Of a stretch of DNA of 49,540 bases, positions 1 to 7,943 are shown one piece after another; position 1 is the stretch's first letter, and each line of letters begins with the position of its first letter. The position numbers were made by a program, and so were the translations under genes. Source of the stretch: Knoellia flava TL1. Its GTDB lineage: Bacteria; Actinomycetota; Actinomycetes; Actinomycetales; Dermatophilaceae. The notes below the pieces were generated by a model. The model saw only the letters and a list, made by a program, of their open reading frames with translations, did no database searches and was not told where the DNA came from. The stretch spans positions 1 through 49,540 of the forward strand of contig NZ_AVPI01000029.1 of NCBI RefSeq assembly GCF_000768675.1, read 5' to 3'.

Positions 1-1
1 C

Positions 2-1513
2 ACCGCCGCCACCATCGTCGACCGCCTCGTCGCCCGCGCCGCCGAACCCGCCCCATCGAAGACCACCGAAGACGCCACTGCCGGCGAACCGGCGTGCCCG
101 ACGCGCGGGTGGGACGAGACCGCCGGACCGCTGGCCTCACGCACCCGCCGGCTCGTGACCCGCCACGCCCCCGACGTCGCCGCGACCCGCAGGAAGCAGG
201 CGGTGAAGGACCGGTGCCTGACCCGGCGCGCGATCTCCGAAGCCGCGGACCAGTGGCACGGACTCGTTCCGGTCGAACAGTCGCTGGTCATGTGGCAGGC
301 CGTGGACTCCCTCGCCCGCACCCTCCAAGCAGCCGACCCCGCCCTCACCCTCGACCAGGCCCGCGTCGACGCGATGCAGCAGCTCATCCTCCAGCAGGCC
401 GACGTCACCATCCACCTGCACGCCACCCACCCCGCCGCCCCCGACGCAGCCGGCGCAGCAACCGCCCCTGAGCCGGCCCGCGCCACCACCACCGCGGGAC
501 GGGCAGGCGCAACCACCACCTTCGACCCCGCGACGACACGGGCCGACGCCCGCTCGGCCACCGCAACCGCAGCAACCGCTGCCCCTACACCCCCGGATGG
601 GGCGACCGCTGCTTCTGCCGACAGCCGCTCCGCCGCTGCGCCGGCGCCCGTCGGAGCGGACACGCCCACCAACCCGGTGCACCGGCCTCGGACCGGACTG
701 GCCGAGCGGGCCGTCCGCGGGGTCGTCGAGCTCGGCGGGCTCAACCGGCCCGGCACCACCACCGTCGACCTCGACCGGCTCCCCGCCAGCGTGCGCCTGA
801 CCGACTCGACCACCTTGGCCTGCCACCCCGACACCGGCGCCCTCCTCACCGGGCACGTGCCGAAGGGCCTCGCACCCACCAGCCGCCGCAACCAGACCGG
901 CGACCCCAAGCAACCGAAGCCGCCAGGAGAGGACGGCGTGGAGCGCTACCGGCCCTCCCCCGCACTGCAACGCCTCGTCCGCCTCCGCGACGGACACTGC
1001 CGCTTCCCCGGATGCCGCGTCGCCGCACGCTCCTGCGACCTCGACCACGTCATCGCCTGGCCCACCGGCCCCACCACCGCCACCAACCTCATCTGCCTCT
1101 GCCGACGCCACCACCGCGTCAAACAACGACTCGGCTGGACCGTCCGCCTCGACCCCGACGGGGTCGCGCACTGGACCGACCCCGGAGGCCGCCGCACGGC
1201 AAGCGCACCCGTCGACCACCTCGACCGCGTCCACCACGACGACGTCCGCACCGCGCCGATGACAGCAGCGGACCTCGGCGCCCTACTGTCGACCCCACCG
1301 GCATCGCCGCACTCTCTGGCCGAGCTGACCCTCGCCCGGCTCCTCGAGCTCGCCTCGGTTCCCGTCATCCCGGGCGAGCGGGGGCACGCTCCTTCCCACC
1401 CGGCCGCTGTCGGCGCGGTCGAGTGCCACTTCGGACCTTGGAAGGCGGTTGTGGAGGTCGGCATGATCCCGCCGGAACCACCGAGACCGAACCCACCGCC
1501 CCCGCCCTTCTGA
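2..1513 (+). CDS. DUF222/HNH endonuclease domain protein, 5' end outside window
   Basis: The frame is open from the left edge, so the N-terminus is missing; about 503 residues are visible. The first part is an alpha-helical DUF222 (13E12-type) region, followed by a low-complexity Ala/Thr/Pro linker (about residues 140-215). The C-terminal HNH module (about residues 335-375) has FPGC, then SCDLDHVIAW, then a TNLICLCRRHH stretch, i.e. both Cys pairs and the catalytic His. This architecture is one of the commonest repeated families in actinobacteria, often in many copies per genome and of unclear role (possibly DNA repair or mobile DNA). It ends in a Pro-rich tail. No partner gene is visible. 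Confidence 0.88.
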   Translation, partial: TAATIVDRLVARAAEPAPSKTTEDATAGEPACPTRGWDETAGPLASRTRRLVTRHAPDVAATRRKQAVKDRCLTRRAISEAADQWHGLVPVEQSLVMWQAVDSLARTLQAADPALTLDQARVDAMQQLILQQADVTIHLHATHPAAPDAAGAATAPEPARATTTAGRAGATTTFDPATTRADARSATATAATAAPTPPDGATAASADSRSAAAPAPVGADTPTNPVHRPRTGLAERAVRGVVELGGLNRPGTTTVDLDRLPASVRLTDSTTLACHPDTGALLTGHVPKGLAPTSRRNQTGDPKQPKPPGEDGVERYRPSPALQRLVRLRDGHCRFPGCRVAARSCDLDHVIAWPTGPTTATNLICLCRRHHRVKQRLGWTVRLDPDGVAHWTDPGGRRTASAPVDHLDRVHHDDVRTAPMTAADLGALLSTPPASPHSLAELTLARLLELASVPVIPGERGHAPSHPAAVGAVECHFGPWKAVVEVGMIPPEPPRPNPPPPPF

Positions 1514-1593
1514 CGTTCGGTCCCTGCCGTGCCGGCGTCTCGACGGCGTCCGACGGCTGCGACGTGCACGGGCGGATGTGAGACCGTGGCGCC

Positions 1594-2640
1594 GTGCGTG
1601 AGACTGCTGCCCGCGAGGCCCTTCAGGCGATGGGCCTGCTGCGAGAGCGGGACGGGCGCGCGTGGCTGGAGCTGAGGACGTCGGGCACGAGCGCCGTCGC
1701 CCGCACCGTCGTGCGGTCGCTGGCGTCGTGGGAGGACAGCTTCGACCACGTGAGCCGACTGACCGGCATCACGACCGACGACACGGTCCTCGTGCCGGCG
1801 CCGCCGAGCGGGTCGATGTTCGCCTTTGCCCATGCCCACGCAGCCCACGTCGGCGCCGACGTCGTCGCTCTCGACCGCTGGAGTCCTGCCTCGGCGGTCG
1901 AGGCCACGACGACCTGCACCGCCGCCCACCTCACCCCGGCCATGCTCGCGACCCTCCTCGACCGCGGCACCGGTCGGCTGCGGACGGTCGTCTGCGCCGG
2001 CGCCTCGCTCCCCGAGTCCACGCGGCTCCGGGCGCGAGAAGCGGGCGTCCGGGTCGTCGACTACTACGGTGCGGCGGAGCTGAGCTTCGTCGCCATGCGT
2101 GTGGGAGCTCGCCTCGAACCCTTCCCCGAGGTCGACGTCGACGTGCGCGACGGCGTCATCTGGGCGCGCAGCCCCTGGCTCGCCGACGGCTACGCGCCGG
2201 GACAGTCCGGCCCGCTGCGCCGCGACGAGGACGGTTTCGCCACCGTCGGCGACCTCGGCCGGTGGGACGCGACGTCCGGGCTCGTCGTCCTCGGTCGCGG
2301 CGACGACGTCGTCACCACCGGTGGCGCCACCGTCGTCTGCGCCGACGTCGAGGCAGCGCTGCTGTCGCTGCCGGGCGTCCCCGCGGTCGCCGTCGTCGGC
2401 ACGCCGCACCCCGACCTCGGCGAGGTCGTCGAGGCCGTCGTCGTCGGGGACAGCCGCCTCGACCCCGCGCACCTCGATCCGGCACACCTGCGCGGGTGCG
2501 CTGCCGACCTGCTCGACCGGACCCAGCTGCCTCGACGGTGGCACGTCTGGTCCGACCTCCCCCTCACCGCAGTCGGCAAGATCGACCGAACCGAGGTGCG
2601 TGCCCGCCTCCTCTCTACCAGGACGGAGGTCACGACGTGA
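1594..2640 (+). CDS. compact class I adenylate-forming enzyme (acyl-CoA synthetase-like)
   Basis: A 348-residue ANL-superfamily protein, well below the usual 500-550, yet the core motifs are all there: P-loop TSGTS (29-33), YGAAE (158-162), the GD at 219-220, LGRGDD (233-238), and a C-terminal domain ending with AVGKIDRTEV, where K329 is the expected catalytic lysine. The missing part is N-terminal. It should activate a carboxylic acid as acyl-AMP and pass it to CoA or another thiol; the substrate cannot be read from sequence. Start is GTG; GACCGT six bases upstream suggests a leaderless mRNA. The stop overlaps the GTG of the thiolase gene (GTGA), implying coupled translation and a shared pathway. 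Confidence 0.82.
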   Translation: MRETAAREALQAMGLLRERDGRAWLELRTSGTSAVARTVVRSLASWEDSFDHVSRLTGITTDDTVLVPAPPSGSMFAFAHAHAAHVGADVVALDRWSPASAVEATTTCTAAHLTPAMLATLLDRGTGRLRTVVCAGASLPESTRLRAREAGVRVVDYYGAAELSFVAMRVGARLEPFPEVDVDVRDGVIWARSPWLADGYAPGQSGPLRRDEDGFATVGDLGRWDATSGLVVLGRGDDVVTTGGATVVCADVEAALLSLPGVPAVAVVGTPHPDLGEVVEAVVVGDSRLDPAHLDPAHLRGCAADLLDRTQLPRRWHVWSDLPLTAVGKIDRTEVRARLLSTRTEVTT

Positions 2641-3773
2641 ACGACGACACGCCCGTCATCGTCGCCGCGCGTCGCACCCCCATCGGCACGTCCGGTCTCG
2701 CGCTCCGCGCCGTCGACACGACCGGTCTCGCAGCCCCGGTGCTCGAGGCCCTGACGGCAGACACCGACCTCCGGGCGCCGGACCACGTCGTCCTCGGCAA
2801 CTGCATGGGCGCCGGCGGCAACGTCGCCCGTGTCAGTGCCCTCGCCGCCGGCCTCGGCACGGACGTCCCGGCTCTCACCGTCGACCTCCAGTGTGGCAGC
2901 GGGCTCGCCGCGATCACGACAGCCGCGGCGTTCGTGCGCTCCGGCGCCGCTGAGACCGCCTTCGCCGGCGGTGTCGAGAGCGCGAGCACCGCACCGTGGC
3001 GCCTCTGGCCACCGCGCGACGGCGTCGAGCCGCAGCGCTACACGCGAGCACCGTTCTCCCCGGCTGAGATCGGCGACCCGGACATGGGCGCGGCCGCCGA
3101 CGCCGTCGCCGCACGCTGGGGCATCACCCGCGAACGACAGGACGCGTATGCCGTCCGCTCCCACGCGCGCGCCGCCGCCGCTCGCGCACGCGGGGCCTTC
3201 GACGACGAGCTCGTCCGCCTCCCCCGGCTCGACCACGACGAACGGGTCCGCGACAACCTCCGCGCGAGCACCCTCTCCCGCCTCCCAGCCGCCTTCACCG
3301 ACGGCGGCACCGTCACCGTCGGCAACGCCTGCGGCATCAACGACGGCGCGGCCGCTGTCGCGGTGGTGAGCGAGGCGCGGAGGCGGGCGGACGGCATACC
3401 GGGTCTGGCCTTGCTCGACTGGACGACGGTCGGGGTGGACCCCAACCTGCCGGGCGTCGGACCGGTCCCCGCAGTCCAAGCGTTGCTGCGGCGCAACGGG
3501 ATTACCCTCGACGACATAGGCGTCGTCGAGATCAACGAGGCGTTCGCGGCACAGGTCCTCGCGTGCTGCGACGAGCTCGGTCTCGACGAGGAGCGCGTGT
3601 GCGTCGAAGGAGGAGCCCTCGCCCTCGGCCACCCATGGGGCGCGTCCGGCGCCGTGCTGGCCGTGCGCCTCTTCAGCCAGATGGTGCGTCGTGACGGACC
3701 CGAGCTCGGTCTCGCGGCCATCGCCGTCGGCGGCGGGCAGGGCGTCGCCATGCTCGTCCAGCGCGTCGGCTGA
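2637..3773 (+). CDS. thiolase-family protein lacking the second catalytic cysteine
   Basis: A 378-residue thiolase fold protein. The nucleophile cysteine is present (C86 in LQCGSG), as are NEAF (300-303) and the GHPWGASG loop with H332. In normal thiolases a second cysteine precedes the last glycine run (CIGGGQG); here the stretch reads AIAVGGGQG, so that position is Ala363. The enzyme therefore may not run ordinary biosynthetic or degradative thiolysis and could be an altered Claisen or acyl-transfer enzyme. It starts with GTG inside the stop of the acyl-AMP ligase. The two genes form a closed two-gene unit followed by a convergent gene 8 bp away. Confidence 0.85.
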   Translation: MNDDTPVIVAARRTPIGTSGLALRAVDTTGLAAPVLEALTADTDLRAPDHVVLGNCMGAGGNVARVSALAAGLGTDVPALTVDLQCGSGLAAITTAAAFVRSGAAETAFAGGVESASTAPWRLWPPRDGVEPQRYTRAPFSPAEIGDPDMGAAADAVAARWGITRERQDAYAVRSHARAAAARARGAFDDELVRLPRLDHDERVRDNLRASTLSRLPAAFTDGGTVTVGNACGINDGAAAVAVVSEARRRADGIPGLALLDWTTVGVDPNLPGVGPVPAVQALLRRNGITLDDIGVVEINEAFAAQVLACCDELGLDEERVCVEGGALALGHPWGASGAVLAVRLFSQMVRRDGPELGLAAIAVGGGQGVAMLVQRVG

Positions 3774-3781
3774 GACCCGGG

Positions 3782-4102
3782 CTAGCGGACGAGCCAGTAG
3801 CCCTGCCCCGGCTCCGTGACGAGGTGCCGTGGGTGGGAGGGATCGGGCTCGAGCTTGCGCCGCAGCTGGTTGGCATAGACCCGGAGGTCGTTCGACTCCC
3901 GCCCGTAGGCCGGACCCCACACATCGCGCAGGAGGTCGCGGTGGAGGACGAGGTGCCCCGGCCGACGCGCCAGGACCTCGAGCAGGCTCCACTCGGTCGG
4001 CGTGAGCCGCACCTCCTCGCCGGCCACGAGCGCGCGACGCTCGGCGAAGTCGAGGTGGAAGTGCCGGCCGAGCCCGAGGAGAGCCGCCGTCCGGTGCTCC
4101 AC
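3782..4102 (-). CDS. orphan OmpR/KdpE-type winged-helix DNA-binding domain, probably a truncated response regulator
   Basis: 106 residues match the effector domain of KdpE-like response regulators: LTPTEWSLLEVLARRPG, then LLRDVWGPAYG, then LRVYANQLRRKLEPD and the wing ending EPGQGYWLVR. The receiver domain is absent: the same frame meets a TGA about 25 codons upstream, and no other frame upstream reads like a receiver. No KdpD or kdpFABC is nearby. It may be a remnant or a stand-alone DNA-binding protein; the intact wing and recognition helix leave the latter possible. It lies next to another broken gene, which favours decay. Confidence 0.65.
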   Translation of the reverse strand: MEHRTAALLGLGRHFHLDFAERRALVAGEEVRLTPTEWSLLEVLARRPGHLVLHRDLLRDVWGPAYGRESNDLRVYANQLRRKLEPDPSHPRHLVTEPGQGYWLVR

Positions 4103-4266
4103 GTCGGCGGCTGACCGCGCCGTAGGGCCGCGCCGAAAGCGCCGTGCCGGAGCGCTGCGGCGGCCCGTGGCAACTCACGGCAACCGCTGACGTCGAGACG
4201 CTCCGCCTTCCTACCGTCATGGGAAAGGTCCGCCCGACCGGCGGCCGACGATCGTGGTAGACAGCG

Positions 4267-4487
4267 GTGCACGCACTCGACTGGATGGTGGTGGGCCTGT
4301 TCTTCCTCGGCATGGTCGCCATCGGCGTCTGGAGCAAGAGGAAGAGCTCGGACTCGGGCGACTTCTTCGTCGGCCGCGGCAAGGTGCCCTGGTGGCTCTC
4401 GGGCGTCTCGCACCACGTCTGGGGTCACGACGGAGGCGTGGGAGCGCGCCACGGTGTGACCGCCGCCGTGATGGGTACCTTCGGTCC
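4267..4487 (+). pseudogene. N-terminal fragment of a sodium:solute symporter (SSS family)
   Basis: From GTG 4267 the frame reads as a classic SSS N-terminus: a first membrane helix (LDWMVVGLFFLGMVAIGVW), a SKRKSSDSGDFFVGRGKVP loop, then PWWLSGVSHHV. Similarity stops near 4425-4440, where the next helix should follow; instead the frame runs into a short unrelated stretch and overlaps the start of the DUF6328 gene. Only about 55 of roughly 500 expected codons remain, so this is a deletion remnant. Together with the receiver-less regulator beside it, the interval 3782-4487 is an eroded junction. Bases 4103-4266 between the two remnants hold no recognisable gene. Confidence 0.72.
4476..4481 (+). 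promoter_or_regulatory. -10 box TACCTT, leaderless promoter
   Basis: TACCTT is followed by exactly six bases and then the ATG at 4488. No Shine-Dalgarno sequence precedes the ATG. This geometry puts the transcription start on the start codon. Confidence 0.55.
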
Positions 4488-4988
4488 ATGGACCCTACCC
4501 CCCGCGACACCGAGCGCGACGACACCGAGCGCGACGAGACCGCGACGGAACGGTTCGACCGCAACTGGGACGAGCTGCTCCAGGAGCTGAGGGTCACCCA
4601 GACGGGCGTCCAGATCCTCGCCGGCTTCCTCCTCACGATCCCGTTCCAGCAGAGGTTCGCCGACCTCACGGACGGTCAGCGGACGGCATACCTCGTCGCC
4701 CTCGCGACAGCGGTCCTCGCGACGACGCTCCTCGTGGCGCCGGTGAGTGCCCACCGGCTGCTCTTCCGCAAGCGCGCCAAGCAGGAGCTCGTCCGGCTCG
4801 CCGACGCGTCCGCGCAGGCAGGGCTCGTGGCGCTCGCCGCCACGATCGTCACCGTCACGTGGCTCATCCTCGACGTCGTCGTCGGCAAAGGGCCCGCACT
4901 CGTCGCCGCAGGCCTCGCCCTGCTGCTCTTCCTCGTCAACTGGCTGCTCGTGCCGCTCCTCGTCCGCAGCAGGCTCGACAGGACCTAG
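4488..4988 (+). CDS. DUF6328 family membrane protein
   Basis: A 166-residue protein with a charged, acidic N-terminal tail rich in Asp/Glu/Thr/Arg (1-25), then WDELLQELRVTQTGVQIL, typical of DUF6328 (role unknown). About four hydrophobic segments follow (roughly 38-55, 68-88, 108-128 and 133-153). It sits in the cytoplasmic membrane. The start is set by a leaderless promoter rather than a ribosome site. Its stop codon lies inside a palindrome proposed as the DevR-type operator for the following gene, so the DUF6328 gene itself need not be under that operator. Confidence 0.8.
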   Translation: MDPTPRDTERDDTERDETATERFDRNWDELLQELRVTQTGVQILAGFLLTIPFQQRFADLTDGQRTAYLVALATAVLATTLLVAPVSAHRLLFRKRAKQELVRLADASAQAGLVALAATIVTVTWLILDVVVGKGPALVAAGLALLLFLVNWLLVPLLVRSRLDRT

Positions 4989-4993
4989 GACCC
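4980..4993. promoter_or_regulatory. candidate DevR-type operator upstream of PPOX-fold gene
   Basis: AGGACCTAGGACCC, flanked as ACAGG...CCCTGT, matches the window-wide palindrome. Its centre is 42.5 bp before the ATG at 5029, which is preceded at six bases by AACGAT, a plausible leaderless -10. Confidence 0.55.
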
Positions 4994-5028
4994 TGTGTCC
5001 GTCCCCGGCGCGTCGGAACGATGGGGCC

Positions 5029-5481
5029 ATGGACACCGACACCCGACCCGACCCCGTGCCACTGCCGGAGGGAGGCATGCGCGCGCTGACGACGGAGGAG
5101 TCGTGGGACCTCCTGCGGCAAGCGGTCATCGGTCGACTGGCCGTCGTGCACGACGACGCCCCGGACATCTTCCCGGTCAACTACACCGTCGACCACGGGA
5201 CGATCGTGCTGCGCACCGCAGGCGGCACGAAGTACGAGGCCGCCCGCAACCGCCCGGTCGCCTTCGAGGTGGACGGATACGACCTCGACCGGGCCGAAGC
5301 CTGGAGCGTCGTCGCCCGGGGGAAGGCCGTCGAGGTGCGCGACGTCGACGACTCGATCGCCGTGATGTCGCTGCCGCTCATGCCGTGGGCCGAAGGGTCG
5401 AAGCCGCACCTCATGCGGCTCGTGCCGGACACCGTCACGGGGCGCCGGATCCGGGTGGTCGGCGGGGCCCGGCGGCCGTGA
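5029..5481 (+). CDS. pyridoxamine 5'-phosphate oxidase-fold (FMN/F420-binding split barrel) protein
   Basis: 150 residues of the short PPOX-like split-barrel family: an ESWDLLRQAVIGRLAVVHDD opening, then FPVNYTVD, a GGTKYEAARNRPVAFEVD strand pair, SVVARGKAVEV, and a C-terminal GRRI strand. Such proteins bind flavin or F420 and act as small reductases, and relatives are common in DosR-type dormancy regulons. A second copy lies at 7503-7943. The stop overlaps the GTG of the CoA-transferase gene (GTGA). A palindrome centred 42.5 bp upstream suggests control by the local DevR-type regulator. The substrate is unknown. Confidence 0.82.
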   Translation: MDTDTRPDPVPLPEGGMRALTTEESWDLLRQAVIGRLAVVHDDAPDIFPVNYTVDHGTIVLRTAGGTKYEAARNRPVAFEVDGYDLDRAEAWSVVARGKAVEVRDVDDSIAVMSLPLMPWAEGSKPHLMRLVPDTVTGRRIRVVGGARRP

Positions 5482-6776
5482 CGCGCTCGACGACCGCGGC
5501 CGTCGCGGCTGCCCTGCGGCTCGCCGCCCGCCGCCACGACCGGCCCCTGCGCATCGTCGCCGGAGGCAACGCCTCCGTGCCGTGGACGCTGCTCCGGATC
5601 CTCGAGGAGAACGTCGACGAGGTCGAGCTCTTCATGCTCAACGCACCCCACGGCATACCCTCCCGCCCCGGCATCACCTACGTCACGCCGTTCGTCGGAC
5701 CCGGCATGCGCGGCGCCGCCGGCCTCTCCTACCTGCCCGCACGGCTCTCGCACGTGCCCACCCTGCTGCGGTGGAGCTTCGTGCCGGACGTCGTCCTCGT
5801 CACCGTCTCGGCGCCACGTGGTGCCGGGTCGCTGTCGCTCGGCGCGGAGGTCAACATCCTCCCGGCCGCCATCGACGTATGCCGTGCCGCCGGCGGTCTC
5901 GTCGTGGCCGAGTCGCGCGACGACGTGCCCTTCACGTTCGGCGACGCCGAGCTCGCCGCCCATGACGTCGACCTCGTGGTCGACGCTCCGGCGGGGTCCG
6001 CCACCATGCATGCGCCTCGTAGGCCCTCGCCCGGGGTCGAGCGGATCGGGGCGCACGTCGCCGCACGGGTGGGGTCCGGCGCGACCCTCCAGCTGGGCAT
6101 CGGCATGATCCCCGACGCCGTCGTACCGCGGCTCACGTCGCTGCGACGGCTCGGCATCTGGAGCGAGATGGTCTCGGACGGCGTCCTCGACCTCGCCGAC
6201 GCCGGGGCCCTCGACCCCGACCGACCGGTGGTGGCGTCCTTCGCCGCCGGCAGCCCGCGGCTCATGGCGTGGCTGCACGAGAACCGGCGGGTGCAGATGC
6301 TGCGCACCGACACCGTCAACGACCCCGGCCGGATCGCGGCGAACCCGGCGATGACGAGCATCAACACCGCGCTCGCCGTCGACCTCTACGACCAGGCGAA
6401 CGCGACCCACGTGGGCTCGCGGCTGCACTCGGGGTTCGGCGGGCAGTGCGACTTCGTCACCGGCGCGATGGACTCGGTCGGTGGACAGTCGCTCATGGCG
6501 CTGCTGTCGTGGCACCCACGCGCGGACGTGTCGTCCATCGTCGGGCTGCTCGAGGGACCGGTGACGTCGTTCCAGCACACCGCGGTGATCACCGAGCAGG
6601 GCACCGCCGAGATCACCGGGTGGGACGCGCCGGCCCAGGCACGCCACCTCATCGACGACGCGGCGCACCCGTCGGTGCGCGGCGAACTGTGGGAGGAGGC
6701 CGAGGCGCTCGGTCTCGGCCGCGACCGGGGCGCCCCTCGGCCGACGGGACGAAGGGCCTTGTCCCGGCAGGCGTGA
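5478..6776 (+). CDS. acetyl-CoA hydrolase / CoA-transferase family protein
   Basis: 432 residues. The carboxyl half has the family I signature: WSEMVSDGVLDL, where the Glu is the expected acyl-carrying residue, and FGGQCDFVTGAMDS. The N-terminal half has the usual first Rossmann-like domain (RIVAGGNASVPWTLL; PDVVLVTVSAPRG). Closest in style to 4-hydroxybutyrate or acetate CoA-transferases; it would move CoA between a short-chain acid and acetyl-CoA. Translationally coupled to the PPOX gene before it, so probably in the same hypoxia-type unit. The last 10 codons are Arg/Pro-rich and overlap a palindrome proposed to serve the next gene. Confidence 0.83.
   Translation: MTRSTTAAVAAALRLAARRHDRPLRIVAGGNASVPWTLLRILEENVDEVELFMLNAPHGIPSRPGITYVTPFVGPGMRGAAGLSYLPARLSHVPTLLRWSFVPDVVLVTVSAPRGAGSLSLGAEVNILPAAIDVCRAAGGLVVAESRDDVPFTFGDAELAAHDVDLVVDAPAGSATMHAPRRPSPGVERIGAHVAARVGSGATLQLGIGMIPDAVVPRLTSLRRLGIWSEMVSDGVLDLADAGALDPDRPVVASFAAGSPRLMAWLHENRRVQMLRTDTVNDPGRIAANPAMTSINTALAVDLYDQANATHVGSRLHSGFGGQCDFVTGAMDSVGGQSLMALLSWHPRADVSSIVGLLEGPVTSFQHTAVITEQGTAEITGWDAPAQARHLIDDAAHPSVRGELWEEAEALGLGRDRGAPRPTGRRALSRQA
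6746..6759. promoter_or_regulatory. candidate DevR-type operator upstream of CBS gene
   Basis: GGGACGAAGGGCCT, continuing to TGTCCC, is an imperfect palindrome 123 bp before the CBS start and inside the end of the CoA-transferase gene. Its core GGGACGAAGGGCC is identical to the one before fhs. Weaker by position than the others. Confidence 0.35.
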
Positions 6777-6813
6777 ACCCAGCAGGCTGGGCACACCTGC
6801 CCACACCACACCT

Positions 6814-6855
6814 GCCCACGGCACCATCCGCCCACGGCACCATCCGCCCATGGCA
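6814..6855 (+). repeat. 16-bp tandem repeat
   Basis: GCCCACGGCACCATCC occurs twice head to tail (6814-6829, 6830-6845), followed by a partial third copy with T for C, which creates the ATG at 6850. That ATG is therefore repeat-derived and unlikely to be the start of the CBS gene. Confidence 0.8.
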
Positions 6856-6882
6856 CAGCCCCGCCCACAGGAAGAGGCCCAG

Positions 6883-7464
6883 ATGCTCGTCTCCGAGGTC
6901 ATGACCTCCCCCGCGAAGTCGCTGTCGCGCGACGCCACCCTTGACGACGCCGTCGAGCTCCTCGGGGGCTCCGGCATCAGCGCGGTCCCGGTGGTCGACG
7001 ACGACGGTCGCTGCGTGGGCATCGTCTCCGAGGCCGATGTCCTGCACGAGCCCCTGCCCAGGGACCCGCGCGCCCACCTCTGGTCGACGGCGGCGTCGAA
7101 CACGGCCTCACGCACCCTCGCCGACGTCATGACCCCGGACCCGCAGTGCGTCGGACCGAGCGACGACGCGTCGGAGGTCGCCGCCCTCTTCGCCCGGACG
7201 GGGTTCAAGAGCCTGCCCGTCGTCGAGGACGACCGCCTCGTGGGCGTCGTGAGCCGCAGCGACATCCTGCGCGCCATGTCCGTCTCGAACTCGGCGCTCA
7301 CCGACGCCGTGGGACAGGCGTTCGCCTCGGCGGGTCTGCCGGCGCGTGCGTTCCTCGTGCAGTCCGGCCACGTCACGGTGACGCCGACCGACGACGGCCT
7401 CGACGACGCGGCCGTCGCCGTCGTGGCCACCGTCCCCGGCGTGCGGAGCGTCCGGCTCGGGTGA
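6883..7464 (+). CDS. CBS-domain pair protein with C-terminal BON-like region
   Basis: 193 residues. Two CBS motifs: LVSEVMTSPAKSLSRDATL...VPVVDDDGRCVGIVSEADVL, and LADVMTPDPQCV...LPVVEDDRLVGVVSRSDIL. The last 55 residues look like a BON-type module (VQSGHVTVTP; AAVAVVATVPGVRSVRLG). CBS pairs bind adenosine nucleotides and sense energy state; such stand-alone proteins are frequent in DosR-type regulons. Start chosen at ATG 6883 because AGGAAGAGG ends five bases before it; the in-frame ATG at 6850 lies in a tandem repeat without a ribosome site. Monocistronic, ending in a hairpin. Confidence 0.85.
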   Translation: MLVSEVMTSPAKSLSRDATLDDAVELLGGSGISAVPVVDDDGRCVGIVSEADVLHEPLPRDPRAHLWSTAASNTASRTLADVMTPDPQCVGPSDDASEVAALFARTGFKSLPVVEDDRLVGVVSRSDILRAMSVSNSALTDAVGQAFASAGLPARAFLVQSGHVTVTPTDDGLDDAAVAVVATVPGVRSVRLG

Positions 7465-7487
7465 GACCGTCGGGCCCCGAGCCGGAC
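7450..7487 (+). terminator. hairpin after CBS gene
   Basis: Perfect 11-bp arms GTCCGGCTCGG (7450-7460) and CCGAGCCGGAC (7477-7487) span the CBS stop codon. No T-run follows, which is usual at this GC. Confidence 0.5.
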
Positions 7488-7493
7488 GCGACC

Positions 7494-7515
7494 GCTCCCC
7501 GGTCAGGCGGGGAGC
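7494..7515 (-). terminator. hairpin at end of convergent PPOX gene
   Basis: Arms GCTCCCC (7494-7500) and GGGGAGC (7509-7515) flank the stop codon region of the minus-strand gene. Confidence 0.35.
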
Positions 7516-7943
7516 AGCTCCCGGCCGGTGATCGCGTCCGGGCGGATCCGGATCCAGACCGACGTCGCCGGGTCGCCCACCGTCCAGGGCACCCGGTCGT
7601 CGGCCTCCAGCGCGGCCTCGACGTCGGCGTCGTAGACCACCGAGGCGATACCCGTCACCGTGACGCTCCACCCCGCGCGGCTCGACACGTCGTAGTCGTC
7701 GACCTCGTAGCTCATCGGGTCGTGGTCGGCGGCAGCCTCGATCTTGCTGTTGCCGCTCGTCCTGAAGCAGATGTCGGTGCCGTGCAGCACGTGGTGGACC
7801 GGCAGGAGCACGATCTCACCGTCGTGGACGAAGGCCACCCGGCCGATGACCGCACCGCCCAGACGCTCGAGGCACTCGTCGGTGCCCATGACCCGCAGTC
7901 CCGTGTGGTCGGTCACGGAGCCGTTGGCGTCGGTGGCGGTCAT
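7503..7943 (-). CDS. second PPOX-fold (pyridoxamine 5'-phosphate oxidase-like) protein
   Basis: 146 residues, a paralogue in style of the protein at 5029-5481: TDECLERLGGAVIGRVAFVHDGEIVLLPV, then the HVLHGTDICFRT strand, a SKIEAAADHDPMSYEVDDYD segment, and a C-terminal ITGRELLPA. Expected to be a flavin- or F420-binding split barrel. It is the second gene of an operon: its ATG overlaps the TGA of the universal stress protein gene (ATGA). Candidate operator at 8894-8907 controls the pair. Confidence 0.82.
   Translation of the reverse strand: MTATDANGSVTDHTGLRVMGTDECLERLGGAVIGRVAFVHDGEIVLLPVHHVLHGTDICFRTSGNSKIEAAADHDPMSYEVDDYDVSSRAGWSVTVTGIASVVYDADVEAALEADDRVPWTVGDPATSVWIRIRPDAITGRELLPA

Noticed and set aside
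4201-4258. Short ORF from ATG 4219
   Set aside because: About 13 codons ending at TAG, no conserved motif, inside an eroded region.
2190-4382. Very long open frame antisense to the ligase and thiolase genes
   Set aside because: High GC leaves antisense frames open; the translation is low-complexity Arg/Gly/Ala and the plus strand has clear enzyme motifs.
6814-6855. CRISPR-like array
   Set aside because: Adjacent 16-bp units without spacers; simple tandem repeat.
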